Positions 50,117 through 60,430 of a stretch of DNA of 64,000 bases are shown here, in pieces (position 1 is the stretch's first letter; each line of letters begins with the position of its first letter). A program made the position numbers and the translations under genes. This DNA comes from Algihabitans albus (GTDB lineage: Bacteria > Pseudomonadota > Alphaproteobacteria > Kiloniellales > DSM-21159): assembly GCF_003572205.1 (NCBI RefSeq), contig NZ_QXNY01000010.1, positions 1 to 64,000 of the forward strand. Direction: 5' to 3'. The notes under the pieces are model-generated. The model was not told the DNA's origin. It did no database searches and was given only the letters and a program-made list of their open reading frames with translations.

Positions 50117-50606
50117 AATCTTCGAGGCCTACGCCGGCACCTACGGCCCCTTTCGCAATCAGGTCGAGGTAATGGCGCACGTGCCGGCGGCCGTCGAGCA
50201 TATCCCGGCGCTGCTGATGGATCTGAAGCGCGAGAAAGCCGTGCCCTGGCGTTACATCGAGTTGGCGATCGTCGTCGTCTCCAAGCTGAACGACTGCGAG
50301 TACTGCGTTGCGCATCATGCCCCCGTCCTGGAGGTCGAGGGCGTTTCGCAGGCCGGCATCGCGCGCATCCTGGACTACGACGACCACCCCGAACTGGATG
50401 AGGCCGATCGGGTCGTCATCGAATACGCGATCCAGGTCACCCAGACGCCCCAGCGGATCCGCGACCGCATGTTCGAGCGGCTGCGCGCGCACTTCACCGA
50501 AGCGCAGATCGTCGAGTTGACCCTGCGCATCGCCCTTTGCGGCTTCTTCAACCGCTTCAACGACGCGCTGATGATCCAAATGGAGACCGAAGCCGAACAG
50601 GCCTGA
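50064..50606 (+). CDS. carboxymuconolactone decarboxylase / AhpD-fold protein
   Basis: 180-aa helical protein of the CMD/AhpD superfamily with the catalytic-type C-x-x-C-x-x-H motif DCEYCVAHHAPVLEVEG near residues 78-94, a peroxidase-related variety. May act as a thiol peroxidase or on the product of the dioxygenase. GGAG precedes the ATG; the gene overlaps the permease by 53 nt, so it is co-translated with the importer. Confidence 0.83.
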   Translation: MARVSPVPSSALPPRIAEIFEAYAGTYGPFRNQVEVMAHVPAAVEHIPALLMDLKREKAVPWRYIELAIVVVSKLNDCEYCVAHHAPVLEVEGVSQAGIARILDYDDHPELDEADRVVIEYAIQVTQTPQRIRDRMFERLRAHFTEAQIVELTLRIALCGFFNRFNDALMIQMETEAEQA

Positions 50607-50708
50607 CCATTGCCACGAACCTGACCACGCGACGAACACGAGCCCGCAAAGATCGGGCCGAGGGAGAGCACTTCAAAGAAAACAGAGTTTCACGAGGAGA
50701 CAGGAAAG

Positions 50709-51956
50709 ATGTCCAAGACCGAACGATCCACCCGAACCTCCATCACCCGGCGCCGGGCGCTTCAGGGCATGGGCGCCCTGGCCGGAGCCGCCGTGGCAGC
50801 GCCCTGGGTCCGCCCGGCCGCCGCCAACGAGCCGATCCCCATAGGCATGGTCATTCCCTTCACCGGCGCGACCGGCGCCTACGGTCCGGAAATGGAGAAG
50901 GCCGCGCGTCTCGTGGCCAAGCAGATCAACGACGCGGGCGGCCTGCTCGGCGGCCGGCAGATCGAACTTATCATCGAGGACTCGGAGAGCATTCCGACCG
51001 CCGGCGTTGCGGCCACGAAGAAACTGCTTGAGGTGAACCGGGTCGAGGCGATCATCGGCTATTGGGGCAGCCCGATCGCGATGGCCTCCAAGCAGCTGAT
51101 CCTCGACGCCGGCAAGGTCATGATGGTCTCCTGCGCCGCCGACGCCGTGACCCAGGAGCCGCACGGAGGGCACATCTGGCGCTTCCAGGCCAAGAGCACG
51201 CAATGGGGACCTGCCGGCGCGAAGATCATGCAGCAGAACGGCCAGAACAGAGTGGCCGTGCTGGCGCAGCAAAATCCCTTCGTCATCTCGATGGTCGAGC
51301 CCTTCCGTGCAGAGATCGAGCGCAACGGCGGCGAGATCGTCAAGGAGGTGGTCTACAACCCCGATCAGCCGTCGTATCGCGCCGAGGTCGAAGAGGTCTT
51401 CGCCATGGAGCCGGACGGCGTGTTCATCCCCGGCCTGCTGACCGACTTCAGCTCTATCGTGAAGGAGTACTACCGCGCCGGCTTCACCACGCCGATCACC
51501 TCCCTCTCGATCGCCGCTGACGCCAACGGCAAGTTCCTGGAGAACGTCGGCGCGGAAATCGCCGAAGGCGTGCATCACTTTCAGCCGGCGCCGCCGATCG
51601 ACAGCGAAAATTACAAGCGTTTCCTCACGGAGATGGGCGAGTCCGCGGATACGGTCTTCCTCTTCGCCGGAAATGCCTACGACCAGATGTCGATGACGGC
51701 ACTGGCGATCGAGAAGGCAGGCAACGCTGACGGCAAGGTCTGGACGAAAGAGGTGATGGGTCTCGCAAACCCTGGCGGCGTGAAGACCATGGATCCGATC
51801 GAAGCGCTGGATCTGCTGCGTGCGGGCGAGGACATCGACTTCATCGGCGCCGGATCGGACTGCGACTTCGACGATCAGGGCGACCAGGTGAACCGCCACT
51901 TCCTCCATCGCGTGATCCGCGACGGCGAGAACGTGAAGGTTCAGGTCATCACCTGA
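50709..51956 (+). CDS. ABC importer substrate-binding protein, LivK-type, Tat-exported
   Basis: Periplasmic binding protein (415 aa) of the HAAT family. The N-terminus ITRRRALQGMGALAGAAVAA resembles a twin-arginine signal, cleaved near AANEP. The mature part begins IPIGMVIPFTGATGAYGPEM, then AARLVAKQINDAGGLLGGRQ and VEAIIGYWGSPIAMASKQ, typical type-I binding-protein features. Cysteines at VSCAADA and GSDCDFDD may form a disulfide. GAGGAGA precedes the ATG. It is last in the operon, followed by a hairpin-rich repeat. Confidence 0.9.
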   Translation: MSKTERSTRTSITRRRALQGMGALAGAAVAAPWVRPAAANEPIPIGMVIPFTGATGAYGPEMEKAARLVAKQINDAGGLLGGRQIELIIEDSESIPTAGVAATKKLLEVNRVEAIIGYWGSPIAMASKQLILDAGKVMMVSCAADAVTQEPHGGHIWRFQAKSTQWGPAGAKIMQQNGQNRVAVLAQQNPFVISMVEPFRAEIERNGGEIVKEVVYNPDQPSYRAEVEEVFAMEPDGVFIPGLLTDFSSIVKEYYRAGFTTPITSLSIAADANGKFLENVGAEIAEGVHHFQPAPPIDSENYKRFLTEMGESADTVFLFAGNAYDQMSMTALAIEKAGNADGKVWTKEVMGLANPGGVKTMDPIEALDLLRAGEDIDFIGAGSDCDFDDQGDQVNRHFLHRVIRDGENVKVQVIT

Positions 51957-52015
51957 CCTGGCGCCGGCACTTGAGAGGTCGCCCCTTCCCAGACAAAGCC
52001 TCGGGGAGGCCCGGT

Positions 52016-52153
52016 TAGAGCGAATTTCACGCCTCGAGACGGAGTCGACGGTCAACTCCGTCTCGAAGCGATCCTGCTCTCACCATCAGTTGAGAGGGCG
52101 ATCCGCGTCTCAGGCGGAAGCGAAGCGCTTCCGCCTGAGACGATCGCGCTCTA
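52016..52153. repeat. 138-bp multi-hairpin intergenic repeat, copy B
   Basis: Bounded by inverted TAGAGCG (52016-52022) and CGCTCTA (52147-52153). Inside are an 11-bp stem CGAGACGGAGT (52035-52045 with 52055-52065), a 6-bp CTCTCA/TGAGAG hairpin (52077-52096), and a perfect 16-bp stem CGTCTCAGGCGGAAGC (52106-52121 with 52127-52142) with a 5-nt loop. The 26-nt core at 52077-52102 recurs behind crtC. It lies between convergent genes and probably also terminates both. Confidence 0.7.
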
Positions 52154-52161
52154 GCCGACGC

Positions 52162-53055
52162 TTAGTCGCAGGCGTCGTTGGTCACCAGACGCAGGTCGAC
52201 GAAGACGTCGACCTGCGCGTCCGGAGGCCCATCGGCGATGATCTCGCTGGCGATCTCCATCGCCTGCGCGCCCAATTGGTCGGGCTGCTGGGCGACGGTG
52301 GCCCCCATGCGGCACTCCTCCACCGCCCCGACCGCGTCATCGGTCGCGTCGAAACCGACCACCAGGATGTCGCGGCCCGAGGACTCGACGGCCTGCAGGG
52401 CGCCCAGTGCCATCTCGTCGTTATGGGCGAAGAGGGCATCGATCTCCGGCTGGGCGACGAGGATGTTCTCCATCACCGACAACCCTTCGGCCCGGTTGAA
52501 ATTGGCGGTCTGGCGGGCCACCACTTCGACGTCCGGGCAGCTCTCGGCGATGGCCTCGTTGAAGCCGGCGCCGCGGTCGCGGGTGGCCGACACGCCGGGA
52601 ATGCCTTCGAGCTCGACGACACTGCCCTCGGAGCCGATCTGCTCGCAGATGAAGGTTCCCGCCAGCACACCGCCGGCGGCATTGTCGGAGACCACGAAAG
52701 AGGCCAGCTCGACGGAGTTGACGCCTCGGTCGACGGCCACGACCGGGATGCCGGCTTCGATCGCGCCGCGCACGGCCGGCATGACGGCGTCGGAATCGGT
52801 CGGATTGACGATCAGCACCTGCACGTCGCGGGTCACCAGGTCCTCAATGTCCGAGACCTGCTTCGAGACGCTGTCCTGGGCGTCCACCACCACCAGGTCG
52901 AGGCCGAGTCTGCCGGCAGCTTCCTGGGCACCGTCGCGCAGGGTGACGAAGAAGGGGTTGTTCAGGGTCGACACCGACAAACCGATGGTGCCGTCTTCGG
53001 CCAGGGCCGGGCTGGCCATCAGGCCGATGACAGCCGTCAACATGAGCTTACGCAC
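52162..53055 (-). CDS. rbsB: ribose-type ABC importer substrate-binding protein
   Basis: Periplasmic sugar-binding protein (297 aa) of the RbsB/D-ribose family. GTG start with AGGAGG 7 nt upstream; signal peptide MLTAVIGLMASPALAE, then TIGLSVSTLNNPFFVTLRDG and DSVSKQVSDIEDLVTRDVQ. DRGVN and AHNDEMALGALQAVE are family sugar-binding features. The C-terminus contains two cysteines (ECRMG, DACD). Last gene of the rbsK-A-C-B operon; the true sugar could be ribose or a related pentose or hexose. Confidence 0.9.
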   Translation of the reverse strand: MRKLMLTAVIGLMASPALAEDGTIGLSVSTLNNPFFVTLRDGAQEAAGRLGLDLVVVDAQDSVSKQVSDIEDLVTRDVQVLIVNPTDSDAVMPAVRGAIEAGIPVVAVDRGVNSVELASFVVSDNAAGGVLAGTFICEQIGSEGSVVELEGIPGVSATRDRGAGFNEAIAESCPDVEVVARQTANFNRAEGLSVMENILVAQPEIDALFAHNDEMALGALQAVESSGRDILVVGFDATDDAVGAVEECRMGATVAQQPDQLGAQAMEIASEIIADGPPDAQVDVFVDLRLVTNDACD

Positions 53056-53122
53056 AGGCAGTCCTCCTCATTTGCTTCGTTGATCGCAACACTTCACTCA
53101 AGCGAGTCCGGCGGTCCAGGGT

Positions 53123-54134
53123 TCAGCGGCGCTTCGCTACGATGCGCTCGATCAGCAGGGCGGCCAGAATCACGCCGCCCTTGACGATCTGCTGGTAGAA
53201 GGACGGGACGTCCAGCAGGTTCATCCCGTTGTTGATGACGCCGATGATCAGGGCGCCGACCAGCGTTCCGAAGACGCCGCCGCGGCCACCGAACAGCGAT
53301 GTGCCGCCAACCACGACGGCGGCGATGGCGTCCAGTTCGAAGGCCACGCCGGCCGACGGCTGGCCGGAGTTGACCCGCGAGGTCAGGATGATCGCCGCCA
53401 GCGCCGCGGCAAAACCGCAAAAGGCGTAAGTGAAGAGCTTGACCCGCCGCACCGGAATGCCGGACAGCCGGGCCGCTTCCTCGTTGCCGCCGATGGCGTA
53501 GATCGACCGGCCCAGCGAGGTGTGCCGCAGCAGGAAGTAGGAGACAGCCAAGAAGATCAGCATGATCCAGATCGGCGTCGGCAGCCACAGGATCTCGCCG
53601 TTACCGATCTGGTATATCGCCTCCGGCATGCCACTGATCGGGCGTCCTTCGGTGTAGGCCAAGGCGCCGCCGCGAAACATCGTCAGACCGGCCAGGGTGA
53701 CGATAAAGGGGGCAATGCCGGCATAGGCCACGAAGGCGCCGTTCCAGAGGCCAAGCAGGGTGCCGATCAGCAGCATGGCGCCCATCGCCAGCCAGGGATA
53801 CGCCAGCTGCAGGAAGGTCGGCTCCAGGCCTCGTTCGGGAACACCGAGAACCGCGATGCTGGCGCCGATCACGCCGGTCAGCGCCACCAGCGATCCAACC
53901 GACAGGTCGATGCCGCGACCGATGATCACCACGGTCATGCCGAAGGCGATGATGGCGTTGATCGAGATCTGCCGCAGGATATTGACGATGTTGTTCCAGC
54001 TCAGAAACCGGTCGGACATCACCGACAAGACAACGATCAGCGCCAGCAGCGCCAGCACCAGTCCGAACCGGGCCAACAGGGTGCCCCAGTCGAACAGCGG
54101 CCGGGGCGTTCCGCCCCCCGATCCGTTGCGCTCT

Positions 54135-54154
<20 letters not shown>
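53123..54154 (-). CDS. rbsC: ribose-type ABC importer permease
   Basis: Permease (343 aa) of the RbsC/BPD-transp-2 family: GMTVVIIGRGIDLSVGSLVA, NGAFVAYAGIAPFIVTLAGL, YAIGGNEEAARLSGIPVRR and AIAAVVVGGTSLFGGRGGVF. The ATG at 54154 (MSQGPNKERN) is favoured by an AGGAGG 9 nt upstream over the ATG at 54172. It overlaps the rbsA 3' end by 20 nt. Confidence 0.92.
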
Positions 54155-55579
<1,425 letters not shown>

Positions 55580-55580
<1 letters not shown>

Positions 55581-56488
55581 CAGGCGCTCCGCCCGGCGAG
55601 GAAGGCATCGATCTCGGCGCGTTTCGGTATCGCCGGCTGGGCACCGATTCGGGTGGCCGCGAGCGCGCCGGCGGCGTTCCCGAACCGCACCGCGTCGGGC
55701 AGCGCCAACCCCTCCCCCAATGCCACCGACAAGGCGCCGGTAAAGGAGTCTCCCGCCCCTGTCGTATCGACAGCCTCGACAGCAAAACCGGGGACACGAC
55801 CCAGAGCGCGGCGCTCGGCCCAACAGGCGCCGGCCGCGCCCAGAGTCAGCACGACGGCTGGAACCCGTGCCGCGAGATTTTCGACGGCGATCTCAGGGTC
55901 GTCGGCGACGGCTTCGGCGGTAACTCCGGTCAGCAGCGCCGCTTCGCTTTCATTGACCAGCAGCAGATCGATATCGGCCAGGTGTCGTGGCTCCAGGGAT
56001 TGTGCCGGGGCCAGATTGAGGGCGGTCCGCGCCCCCGCCGCCCGACCCATCCGCGCCGCCGCCATCACCGTTTCCAGCGGCGTTTCCAGTTGCAGCAGGA
56101 CCGCCGATGCGCCCTCGAAAACTGTTCTGTCCAGATCGTCGGGGGTCAAACGATGGTTGGCACCGGGGGACACGACGATGGTGTTCCGGGCGTTCCGGTC
56201 GACGGTGATGACGGCCACGCCGCTGGGACCCGGAACGGCAGTCACCGGGTCGACCTCGATCCGCTCGCTGGCGAGACGATCGCGAAGGACCGGCCCGAAG
56301 GCGTCGTTGCCGACCCGGCCGACCATGCTGACACTGCCGCCGGCCCGGGCGGCGGCAACCGCCTGATTGGCGCCCTTGCCGCCGGAATACTGTGCCAGAT
56401 CGCCGCCGAGAAGGGTTTCCCCCGGTTCGGGAAACCGAGGAACGCGGACAACCAGATCCATGTTGATGCTGCCGACAACGACGATCAC
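55580..56488 (-). CDS. rbsK: ribokinase-family sugar kinase
   Basis: PfkB-family kinase (302 aa), likely ribokinase. GTG start (VIVVVGSINMDLVVRVPRFP) with AGAGGG upstream; N-terminal motif GGDLAQYSGGKGANQAVAAA and C-terminal anion-hole/catalytic motif DTTGAGDSFTGALSVALGEG with the catalytic Asp. First gene of the rbsK-A-C-B operon, so the imported sugar is phosphorylated at once. Confidence 0.9.
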
Positions 56489-56896
56489 GCGGAACCCTCT
56501 GCGCCACACGACCTGACCCTGCCGGCCGAAATCCGGGCCAACCGGGAAACAGTCAACGGCGTATTCGGCTGGGACTCGACTCAGACGGCGAAAACCTAGC
56601 CCTGGCTCCATCTGCCGTCAAACGGCTGCGTGCGACTTGTCCGTGACCGGAACCGGGGCCCATCCAGGCCAGCCGCCGTGATCCCACGCCTAACCAAGCT
56701 GTCGCCGTTTCACGGCGAACGGCGAGCGTCGGTCCCTCGTCTCGACGGGAGGTGGTGCGGGGGGTGACAGGCTTTTTCGGTCCGGTCCGCCGTTATGAAC
56801 AACCCGGACCCCACGACCGACTAGGAACGCGAACAGATCTTAGGGTGAAGGCTGTGCCGCCGCCTCATTGGCTGACCTGCCGCCACCAAGTCGAAG
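56489..56896. other. 408-bp intergenic region between rbsK and tRNA-Glu
   Basis: No convincing gene. It must contain the rbs operon promoter (minus strand), but I cannot pick clear -35/-10 boxes. A short palindromic stretch near 56702-56720 (GCCGTTTCACGGCGAACGGC) is visible. No terminator is seen after the tRNA. Confidence 0.5.
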
Positions 56897-56972
56897 TGGC
56901 GTCCCCAACGGGACTCGAACCCGTGTCTTCAGCGTGAAAGGCTGATGTCCTAGGCCACTAGACGATGGGGAC
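56897..56972 (-). tRNA. tRNA-Glu (anticodon TTC)
   Basis: 76 nt including an encoded GCCA end. The acceptor stem GTCCCCA pairs with TGGGGAC, the anticodon loop reads CTTTCAC (TTC, Glu), the T arm has CGGGTTCGAGTCCCG, and the D arm TCTAGTGGCCTAGGA is typical of tRNA-Glu. Confidence 0.97.
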
Positions 56973-57018
56973 GTTGCTTGTGGCACAGCGCGGCTCGACC
57001 GCGCTCAAGCCCCGTGAC

Positions 57019-57822
57019 TTACTCAGCCGAGACGGGGATTGCAAGCTCATCTTGGCGATACCAGACGGTACCGGATGCCGCAGGCCGGGCCGCCCGAGCG
57101 GTCCTCGGCATCTGCTCTACCGCAGGCTGGCTTCCCGGGGCTTGCGCGATGGGTGGACCGGCGATCTCGCGCAGCAGCTTCTGCTTTATCGCGCGGGAGA
57201 AATCCTGGTAGTCGGTCGCCGACAAGAGGAAGGCACCAGACCCGCCGATCACGTTCGTCTTGAAGTAGTGATCGACGCTGGGGTCCTCGTTGAGGATCGC
57301 CAACCCGTTGACGGTGACGCCCTCGACAATCGCGGCGTCTCGCATCTGGCTGGTCTGAATTCCCTGATTCGTGCGCCCGTCGCCGGAGACATCGATCACC
57401 CGGCGCAGCCCTTCGTAGGCATTGAAGGTCAAGAGATTGACCGAGAATTCGATGGCGTTTCCGATCGCCGTCGAACCGCCCGAAATGAAGCGCGGCGTCA
57501 CCGCCAGTTCATCGGCGAACTCCAACGACGAACTCGGGCTGTAGATATGCATCCAATCGGTCGCCAGGACCTGGCGGTCGCGGCCCGACCACTGCACGAG
57601 CGAGACAGCGATTCCCCTCTCCCCCGCCGCCTGAATGGCGCCCTGCACTTCCGGGTCGCGAAAGGCGTCGGCCAAACCCTGCATCTGCAGATCGAATTCC
57701 CAGGAGGTGACCGAGGAAGAAGCGTCGACGGCGAGCACCAATTCCAGTTCGACGATCTCGCTGGCCTTCACAGGCAAAGCGGTTATCGCAAGCGCGGCAG
57801 CCAGACCTAGGGTGCGGATCAT
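57019..57822 (-). CDS. DUF1194 von Willebrand A-domain secreted protein
   Basis: Predicted periplasmic protein (267 aa). Signal peptide MIRTLGLAAALAITALPVKA; then a vWA domain with MIDAS motif VLAVDASSSVTSWEFDLQ, a Thr in FISGGSTAIGNAIEF and the VSGDGRTNQG loop, as in DUF1194 proteins. C-terminal 40 residues are Pro/Ala-rich. Function unknown, perhaps metal-dependent adhesion or protein interaction in the periplasm. ATG at 57822 is chosen because the signal peptide starts there. Confidence 0.85.
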   Translation of the reverse strand: MIRTLGLAAALAITALPVKASEIVELELVLAVDASSSVTSWEFDLQMQGLADAFRDPEVQGAIQAAGERGIAVSLVQWSGRDRQVLATDWMHIYSPSSSLEFADELAVTPRFISGGSTAIGNAIEFSVNLLTFNAYEGLRRVIDVSGDGRTNQGIQTSQMRDAAIVEGVTVNGLAILNEDPSVDHYFKTNVIGGSGAFLLSATDYQDFSRAIKQKLLREIAGPPIAQAPGSQPAVEQMPRTARAARPAASGTVWYRQDELAIPVSAE

Positions 57823-57952
57823 GCAGGTCACGCAGCAAGTATAGGCCGTTGCGAGCGGAGAGAAAGCCTCACGGACCCGTCCGACCGCCAAGCCCCGTCG
57901 TCACATGATGAAACGGAAATCAGAGAGGATTAGAAAATATTTTTTATCAATT

Positions 57953-58579
57953 TCATAGAGATTTTTCCTGATCTAGAATATGAAGTCTTTCGACGATCGT
58001 AGCGGGCGGCAGGAGCGCACCTGGCGCCACCACGGCATTGGCCCCGATTCGCGTTCCGTCGCCCACGATGGCGCCAAACTTCCGGATCGGCAGTTCGTGC
58101 AGCTTCGACCCTACGCGAACGGCGATTCGCCCGCTGGATCGCTCGTTCCGGCAGTTGGCCAGAAGGCTTCCCGCCTCCAGGTTGACGTTTCGCCCGACCA
58201 AGGAATCGCCGACGAAATTGAAGTGGGCGAGTGCAGTCCCGGCGAAAAGGAACGAAGACTTCACCTCGGCACCCGGCCCTACCACACATCGGCAGTCGAT
58301 CCAGACACCGCCACGCAGATAGGCGCCGCTGGCGACGAAGCTTTCCGCCCCGACAATGCAGGGCCCTTTGAGCGTGACCCCCGCCTCTACCTCCGCCGAA
58401 CGATGAACCGCCACTTCTCCATCGATGCGGTAAACGTCGGCCGAGAGCGTTTCGAGGAGACTGCGAGTCACCGTCGCCGCGGACGCGGTCAGAGACCAGG
58501 GCTCCGCCTCGCGCCAAGTCCTTAGGGCCGTGTCGGCCAGCCCGCCGATGAAGGCATCGATTCGGACCAAGGCCGGCAT
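57953..58579 (-). CDS. left-handed beta-helix (hexapeptide-repeat) protein
   Basis: 208-aa protein with hexapeptide-type turns (VHRSAEVEAGVTLKGPCIVG, GAYLRGGVWIDCRCVVGPGA, VGRNVNLEAGSLLAN, GAIVGDGTRIGANAVVAPGA), resembling the C-terminal acyltransferase half of GlmU or sugar-nucleotide enzymes, but with no nucleotidyltransferase part. Likely an acyl- or acetyl-transferase of unknown substrate. 18 nt after recJ and probably co-transcribed. The stop is followed by an AT-rich stretch (57930-57950). Confidence 0.78.
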   Translation of the reverse strand: MPALVRIDAFIGGLADTALRTWREAEPWSLTASAATVTRSLLETLSADVYRIDGEVAVHRSAEVEAGVTLKGPCIVGAESFVASGAYLRGGVWIDCRCVVGPGAEVKSSFLFAGTALAHFNFVGDSLVGRNVNLEAGSLLANCRNERSSGRIAVRVGSKLHELPIRKFGAIVGDGTRIGANAVVAPGALLPPATIVERLHILDQEKSL

Positions 58580-58597
58580 GAGTGGCGACCCTTTCCC

Positions 58598-60406
58598 TCA
58601 GGCGAAGGCCGCGTCGTCGACGACGAACTGCACCGCGTCGGGGCCAGTCCAGGTATCGGCGCGCAGCTTACCGGCGAAGTGCAGCGGACGACCGCGCGTC
58701 TGGACCAGGGCGGAGCCGAGGTCGCTCTCGAAGGCACGGAAGCAGATGGCCTTCAGGCTGCCGCCCTCGGCCCCCTGCAGACGCAGACGCAAATGGCTCT
58801 CGCCGACCGGCCGGGCATCGACCGCCCGCACCGCCGAAAGCGCGAAACGCGGCTCCGGATTACCCTGGCCGAAGGGCGCGCAGCGTTCGAGCTGCGCCAG
58901 CAGGTCGGCATTGGCGGCCCCCGCCGCCAGCACGCCGTCGCAACCCAGCGCCGGCCGCCATCCGGTCTCGGCCATACGGCGCGCCAAACGCTCGTTCAGG
59001 AAGTCGCTCAGGGCGCCCACCTGGGCCTCCGCCACCGTCAGACCCGCTGCCATCGCGTGCCCGCCGCCGTCGATCACGAGGCCCTCCTGCCGGGCCGCAA
59101 TCACCGCAGCACCCAAATCGACCTTCGGTACCGAACGTGCGGAGCCTTTGCCGAAACCGGCATCGTCCAAGGCGATGACCAGAGCGGGTCGGTCGTAGCG
59201 TTCCTTCAGGCGGCCCGCCACGATCCCGATCACGCCGGGGTGCCAGCCATGCCCCGCAGCCAGCGTCAGACCGTCCCGGCGCGGGCTGCGCTCCACCTGC
59301 TCGATCGCCTGGTCGAGCACCTGACGTTCGATTTCCTGGCGCTGGCGGTTGAAGCCGTCCAGTTCCGCGGCGAGCGCGGCAGCCTCCGATGGTTGCGCGC
59401 AGGTCAGCAAGCGGGCGCCCAGATCGGCCCGCCCGACGCGACCGCCGGCGTTGAGCCTCGGCCCGAGCAGGAAGCCGGCGTGGTAGGTTCCCGGCGGTCC
59501 ATCCATCCGCGCCACCTCCGCCAAGGCCGCCAGCCCCGGATTGTCGCGCTGGCGCAGAACCTTGAGGCCCTGTGCGACGAAAGCGCGATTGAGGCCGGTC
59601 AGAGGCACCACGTCGCAAACCGTGCCGAGCGCCACCAGGTCGAGCAGATCCAGCAGCCGCGGTTCCGGCCGCTCGGCATACCACCCGGCCTCGCGCAGGG
59701 TGCGATTGACCGCAACCGCGAGCAGGAAGGTTACGCCCACAGCAGCCAACTGACCCAAACCGCTGACGTCGTCCAGCCGATTGGGGTTCACCACGGCGTA
59801 GGCCGGTGGCAAGGCCGGCTCCGCGACATGGTGGTCGCAGACGACGATATCGAGCCCCGCGTCCGCCGCCTGGGTCAGTGCAGCATGGGCCGTCGTGCCG
59901 CAGTCGACCGTCACGCAGACACCGACTCCTTCCGCCTTCAGACGAAGCAATGCGGGCGCATTGGGTCCATAGCCCTCGGAGAGGCGATCCGGAATATAGA
60001 TCCGCGTGCGAATGCCGAGCGCCGCGAAGAAGCGCTGCAGCAAGGCCGAGGAGGTGGCGCCGTCCACGTCGTAATCGCCGAAGACGCCGATGGTCTCGCC
60101 CTTTTGAACCGCCACGGCCAGGCGTGCAGCGGCCTTGTCCATGTCGGCCAGACGCGAAGGGTCGGTCAGTTGGTCCCGCAGGGACGGTTCGAGATAGAGC
60201 CCGGCATACTCCAGATCGATATCGCGGTTGGCCAGCACGCGGGCCACGATCTCGGGAAGGTCCAGCCGTTGGGCCAGGGTCAGGGCCAGCCGGGCGTCGC
60301 CGCCCCGCTGCTCCCAGCGCTTACCGCTCAGAGAGTCGGATACGCCGAGCAGGCAGGCCCGGCCCGGGCCGGAGGTGCTTGCAACCAGGCCGCTGTCCGG
60401 AGCCAT
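58598..60406 (-). CDS. recJ: single-stranded-DNA-specific exonuclease RecJ
   Basis: 5'-3' ssDNA exonuclease of recombination and mismatch repair (602 aa). DHH-family motifs: VFGDYDVDGATSSALLQRF, VTVDCGTTAHAAL, IVVCDHHVAEPALP, VALGTVCDVVPLTG, then DHHA1 motif VIDGGGHAMAAGLTVAE and the C-terminal OB-fold region. ATG at 60406. 24 nt after glpX. Confidence 0.95.
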   Translation of the reverse strand: MAPDSGLVASTSGPGRACLLGVSDSLSGKRWEQRGGDARLALTLAQRLDLPEIVARVLANRDIDLEYAGLYLEPSLRDQLTDPSRLADMDKAAARLAVAVQKGETIGVFGDYDVDGATSSALLQRFFAALGIRTRIYIPDRLSEGYGPNAPALLRLKAEGVGVCVTVDCGTTAHAALTQAADAGLDIVVCDHHVAEPALPPAYAVVNPNRLDDVSGLGQLAAVGVTFLLAVAVNRTLREAGWYAERPEPRLLDLLDLVALGTVCDVVPLTGLNRAFVAQGLKVLRQRDNPGLAALAEVARMDGPPGTYHAGFLLGPRLNAGGRVGRADLGARLLTCAQPSEAAALAAELDGFNRQRQEIERQVLDQAIEQVERSPRRDGLTLAAGHGWHPGVIGIVAGRLKERYDRPALVIALDDAGFGKGSARSVPKVDLGAAVIAARQEGLVIDGGGHAMAAGLTVAEAQVGALSDFLNERLARRMAETGWRPALGCDGVLAAGAANADLLAQLERCAPFGQGNPEPRFALSAVRAVDARPVGESHLRLRLQGAEGGSLKAICFRAFESDLGSALVQTRGRPLHFAGKLRADTWTGPDAVQFVVDDAAFA

Positions 60407-60430
60407 CGAATTTCCTACCTCTTCGCCGGT

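Noticed and set aside
56752-56937. 61-codon plus-strand frame before the tRNA
   Set aside because: Runs into the tRNA-Glu gene on the other strand and has no ribosome site or motif.
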